Assembly: GCF_042684365.1 (NCBI RefSeq)
Contig: NZ_JBHULI010000001.1
Coordinates: 177,781-241,780, forward strand
DNA from: Gracilimonas halophila
GTDB taxonomy: Bacteria; Bacteroidota; Rhodothermia; Balneolales; Balneolaceae
DNA length: 64,000 nt
Direction of reading: 5' to 3'
Shown here one piece after another: positions 61,818-64,000 of the stretch. How positions within the stretch are numbered: the first letter of the stretch is position 1; the number at the start of each line of letters is the position of its first letter. Under the pieces are notes generated by a model. The model did not search any database, was not told where the DNA came from, and saw only the letters and a program-made list of their open reading frames with translations. The translations under genes and the position numbers were made by a program.

Positions 61818-62054
61818 GAGCCTTTGGCGACCACACCCCTCGCAATCAATTCAGGAACAACTGAATTGATTGAGCTCCCCTCAAGGGGAGACTGCAGAAT
61901 ATCGAATATTGAACAGTAGAACACTGAATATCGAAGTGTGTTGATCACTTCTGCATTCGTGATTGAATATTCCTCTGTTCAATATTCAGGGAGTCCTCCC
62001 TTGAGGGAGGTGCCGACCGAATGGGAGGCGGAGGGTGTGGATTGGGGCTACGCC
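61818..62054. repeat. Variable-stem intergenic repeat, copy E (237 bp)
   Basis: Order: GGCGACCACACCCCTCGC, stem arms AATCAATTCAG (61844-61854) and CTGAATTGATT (61861-61871) around GAACAA, CTCCCCTCAAGGGGAG, a spacer rich in GAATATTGAAC-like words, CCTCCCTTGAGGGAGG, TGCCGACCGAATGGGAGG, CGGAGGGTGTG. It aligns without gaps to copy F on the other side of mdh. Confidence 0.9.
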
Positions 62055-62119
62055 ACTTACCTTATTTCACCGCCAAAAACAATCCTTCATTAATTACAAA
62101 TATCAACATCTAAAATTCT

Positions 62120-62127
62120 TATTTTTG
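62120..62127 (+). promoter_or_regulatory. Possible -7 element of mdh
   Basis: TATTTTTG fits TAnnTTTG and lies 57 bases before the mdh ATG. No TTG is found at the -33 distance, so this is weak. Confidence 0.3.
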
Positions 62128-62184
62128 AGGGATAATTCGGGAAAAATTTTATAACAAGTAATCTTAATTAAAAATCATCCTAAA

Positions 62185-63141
62185 ATGAAAGTAACAGTTG
62201 TTGGAGCCGGAGGTAACGTTGGCTCAACCGTAGTTGACGCACTTGCACAACGCGATATTTGCAAAGAGATCGTAGCCGTAGATATTGAAAAGAAAGATGG
62301 AGACAAGACGTTCTATCCATCTAAAGGACGCGGTTTGGATCAGTGGGAATCTGCCCCTATCCATCTCTTTGACACCCGCATCAACGGAACCGTTGATTAT
62401 GCTGATACCGCAGGATCTGACGTTTGCGTGATCACTGCCGGTGTTCCACGTCGCCCGGGCATGAGTCGTGATGACCTGCTTGAGATCAATGCTAACATTG
62501 TGAGTTCCGTAAGTAAGGATCTCGCCAAACATTCCCCTGACACGATCATCATCGTGGTTTCAAACCCGTTGGATGTGATGGTTCAGGTAGCACAAGAGGC
62601 AAGCGGACTTCCGCATAACAAAGTAATGGGGATGGCCGGTATTCTTGATACCGCACGTTTCCGTGCTTTCATCGCAAGCGAACTGGACGTATCTCCAAAA
62701 GACATTCAAGCCCTTTTGATGGGTGGACATGGTGACACCATGGTTCCGCTTCCACGATTCACAACCCTTTCAGGAATGCCTATCACCCACTTCATCAAAG
62801 AAGAGCGATTGGACGAGATCGTTGAGCGCGCCAAGAAAGGCGGCGGCGAGATCGTAGGGTTGATGGGAACCTCAGCCTGGTATGCTCCCGGTGCTGCAGC
62901 AGCTCAGATGGTAGAAGCCATCCTGCTCGACCAAAACCGAATTTTCCCGGTTTGCGCGCACATCGATGGTGAGTATGGAATTGATGACCTTTACATTGGC
63001 GTGCCCGTAAAGCTTGGCACCGGCGGTGTGAAAGAAGTAATTGAAGTTGAATTAAACGAAAAAGAACAGCAACTTCTGGATGAGTCAGCCAAAGCCGTTC
63101 GCGGTACTTTGGAAGACTTTCGTAAATTAATGAACAAGTAA
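62185..63141 (+). CDS. mdh: Malate dehydrogenase
   Basis: A 318-residue LDH-like NAD-dependent malate dehydrogenase. The nucleotide site VGAGGNVGSTVVDAL lies at residues 5-19. The substrate-loop arginines are in AGVPRRPGMSRDDLLEIN near residue 90, and the active histidine is in MGGHGDTMVPL near residue 178. The arginine-rich loop beginning VPRRPGM indicates malate specificity. It is a single-gene unit enclosed by repeat copies E and F, and ended by a strong terminator. Confidence 0.96.
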   Translation: MKVTVVGAGGNVGSTVVDALAQRDICKEIVAVDIEKKDGDKTFYPSKGRGLDQWESAPIHLFDTRINGTVDYADTAGSDVCVITAGVPRRPGMSRDDLLEINANIVSSVSKDLAKHSPDTIIIVVSNPLDVMVQVAQEASGLPHNKVMGMAGILDTARFRAFIASELDVSPKDIQALLMGGHGDTMVPLPRFTTLSGMPITHFIKEERLDEIVERAKKGGGEIVGLMGTSAWYAPGAAAAQMVEAILLDQNRIFPVCAHIDGEYGIDDLYIGVPVKLGTGGVKEVIEVELNEKEQQLLDESAKAVRGTLEDFRKLMNK

Positions 63142-63179
63142 ACTAAACACGAGGACTAAGGTCTTCACTACTTGCACTT

Positions 63180-63218
63180 ATCCCTCACATGATCTTTCGT
63201 GTGAGGGATTTTTTTTGT
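63180..63218 (+). terminator. Terminator of mdh
   Basis: ATCCCTCACA (63180-63189) pairs perfectly with TGTGAGGGAT (63200-63209), with inner TGA/TCG partial pairing, followed by eight or more T. It lies 38 bases after the stop codon. Confidence 0.92.
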
Positions 63219-63286
63219 TTGATGATTTGCGATCCGCCATCGGTGAATGATCGATTTTTGAAGTGGCTGAAGTAGTGAGAGCAAAA

Positions 63287-63523
63287 GAGCCCCTGGCGAC
63301 CACACCCCTCGCAATACAAGCAGGAACTGCTGCTTGTATTGATCTCCCCTCAAGGGGAGACTGCAGAATATCGAATATTGAACAGTAGAACACTGAATAT
63401 CGAAGTGTGTTGATCACTTCTGCATTAGTGATTGAATATTCCTCTGTTCAATATTCAGGGAGACCTCCCTTGAGGGAGGTGCCGACCGAATGGGAGGCGG
63501 AGGGTGTGAATTGGGGCTATGCC
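63287..63523. repeat. Variable-stem intergenic repeat, copy F (237 bp)
   Basis: Same layout as copy E with stem arms AATACAAGCAG (63313-63323) and CTGCTTGTATT (63330-63340) around GAACTG. By eye, the 28-base hairpin differs from E at four left-arm and four right-arm positions, all of which keep pairing, plus two loop bases. The other roughly 209 bases differ at about seven sites. The reading frames crossing both copies have no protein likeness. Confidence 0.9.
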
Positions 63524-63586
63524 GTTTTCCCCAGCAATTCTTTCACTTTGACTTCCAAATACCATTCACACTTTTTCCTTATTAGT

Positions 63587-64000
63587 CGTCTTCCCGAGTG
63601 CGTGCCAAATAGCCCGGGGCAATATCATTGAACACGAGGGATCTCAAAGGTTAAGCTACTTGCCAGGTCAACCTTTGATATCCTTCGCGACAAAACCCCC
63701 AAACCTGCATTCAACCCCACTTCGCTCAGGATGACGACTTTGGGGGGATAGAACTAAAAGAACAAACAAGGCCTTACTTAACTAATACACTCGCCTCCGT
63801 CTTCATCCCGAGTGCGTACCAATAAGCCAGGGGCAAAACCATTGAACACGAGGGATCTCAAGGTTTGCACTACCTGCCAGGTCAACCTTTGATATCCTTC
63901 GCGGCAAACCTTCCAAACCTACATTCAACTCCACTTCGCTCAGGATGACGACTTTGGGGGGATAGAACTAAAAGAACAAACAAGGCCTTACTTAACTAAT
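63587..64000. repeat. Tandem repeat of about 200 bp, period 214, running out of the window
   Basis: Two units (63587-63786 and 63801-64000) share CCCGAGTGCGTnCCAA, ATTGAACACGAGGGATCTCA, GCCAGGTCAACCTTTGATAT, CACTTCGCTCAGGATGACGA and the ending AAGGCCTTACTTAACTAAT. In unit 1, GGATCTCAAAGGTT and AACCTTTGATATCC form a 14-bp stem with one mismatch. No gene is seen from 63142 to the window end. The array may continue beyond it. Confidence 0.85.

Noticed and set aside
11957..63523. Interpretation of the variable-stem hairpins as integron attC sites
   Set aside because: attC sites also conserve structure over sequence, but the R/L core boxes (GTTRRRY and complement) are not found at consistent positions and no integrase or cassette genes are present.
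61709..63631. Reading frames of 60-80 codons across repeat copies E and F, with similar products on both
   Set aside because: They arise from the shared repeat sequence, cross its palindromes and show no protein-like conservation apart from DNA identity.
1..64000. CRISPR array
   Set aside because: No run of short, regularly spaced identical repeats and no cas genes were seen; the repeats present are long, dispersed or in two tandem units.

Overview
The window reads like a chromosomal segment from a Balneolota/Bacteroidota-type marine bacterium (Balneolaceae-like). This is inferred from several things. The arginine pathway uses an acylated-ornithine carbamoyltransferase. One promoter has the Bacteroidota form TTTG-N19-TAnnTTTG. 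Shine-Dalgarno sites are mostly weak, many lipoproteins have Bacteroidota-style signals, and base composition is moderate (low-to-mid 40s % G+C by eye). No rRNA, tRNA, prophage or CRISPR array was seen.

Layout. 1-7.7 kb: the 3' end of a type I restriction R subunit, gamma-glutamyltransferase, a REP-associated (RAYT) transposase framed by mirrored REP-like repeats, an oxidoreductase, an MFS transporter, an OlsB/OlsA-like aminolipid acyltransferase pair and a LigT-like protein. 7.7-16.3 kb: a minus-strand arginine operon (GNAT-argG-argC-argD-argF'-argB-argE-argH). It is preceded by a 22-codon reading frame that ends in an arginine cluster, a candidate attenuator. 16.4-25.6 kb: an envelope operon (TPR, DUF4292 lipoprotein, EnvC-like), an M28 peptidase, Hsp33 and NDH-2. 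25.6-32.6 kb: a broken RHH antitoxin with its operator, an ErpA-like Fe-S carrier, gpsA-plsY, lipB-lipA and lpdA. 33-41.5 kb: a lytic transglycosylase, a TlpA-like lipoprotein, a blaI/M56 sensor pair with clear operators, an M19 dipeptidase and small membrane proteins. 41.5-53 kb: glutamate dehydrogenase, an SSS symporter, a TRIC channel, Mrp, then gcvT-comB-ftsK-lolA-flippase. 53-64 kb: a penicillin acylase, two four-helix-bundle proteins, a pentein hydrolase, ddl, a substrate-binding lipoprotein, nadK and mdh, then a repeat-rich tail.

The genes are mostly housekeeping: arginine, lipoate, phospholipid, envelope and central carbon metabolism. The unusual content lies between genes. There are at least three intergenic repeat families. 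The most striking has six copies in which one hairpin keeps an apical GAAC while its stem changes between copies by compensatory substitutions. Two 237-bp copies flank mdh and differ in the stem by four paired double substitutions but elsewhere by only a few bases. The other main novelty is the Arg-rich leader peptide in front of the arg operon.
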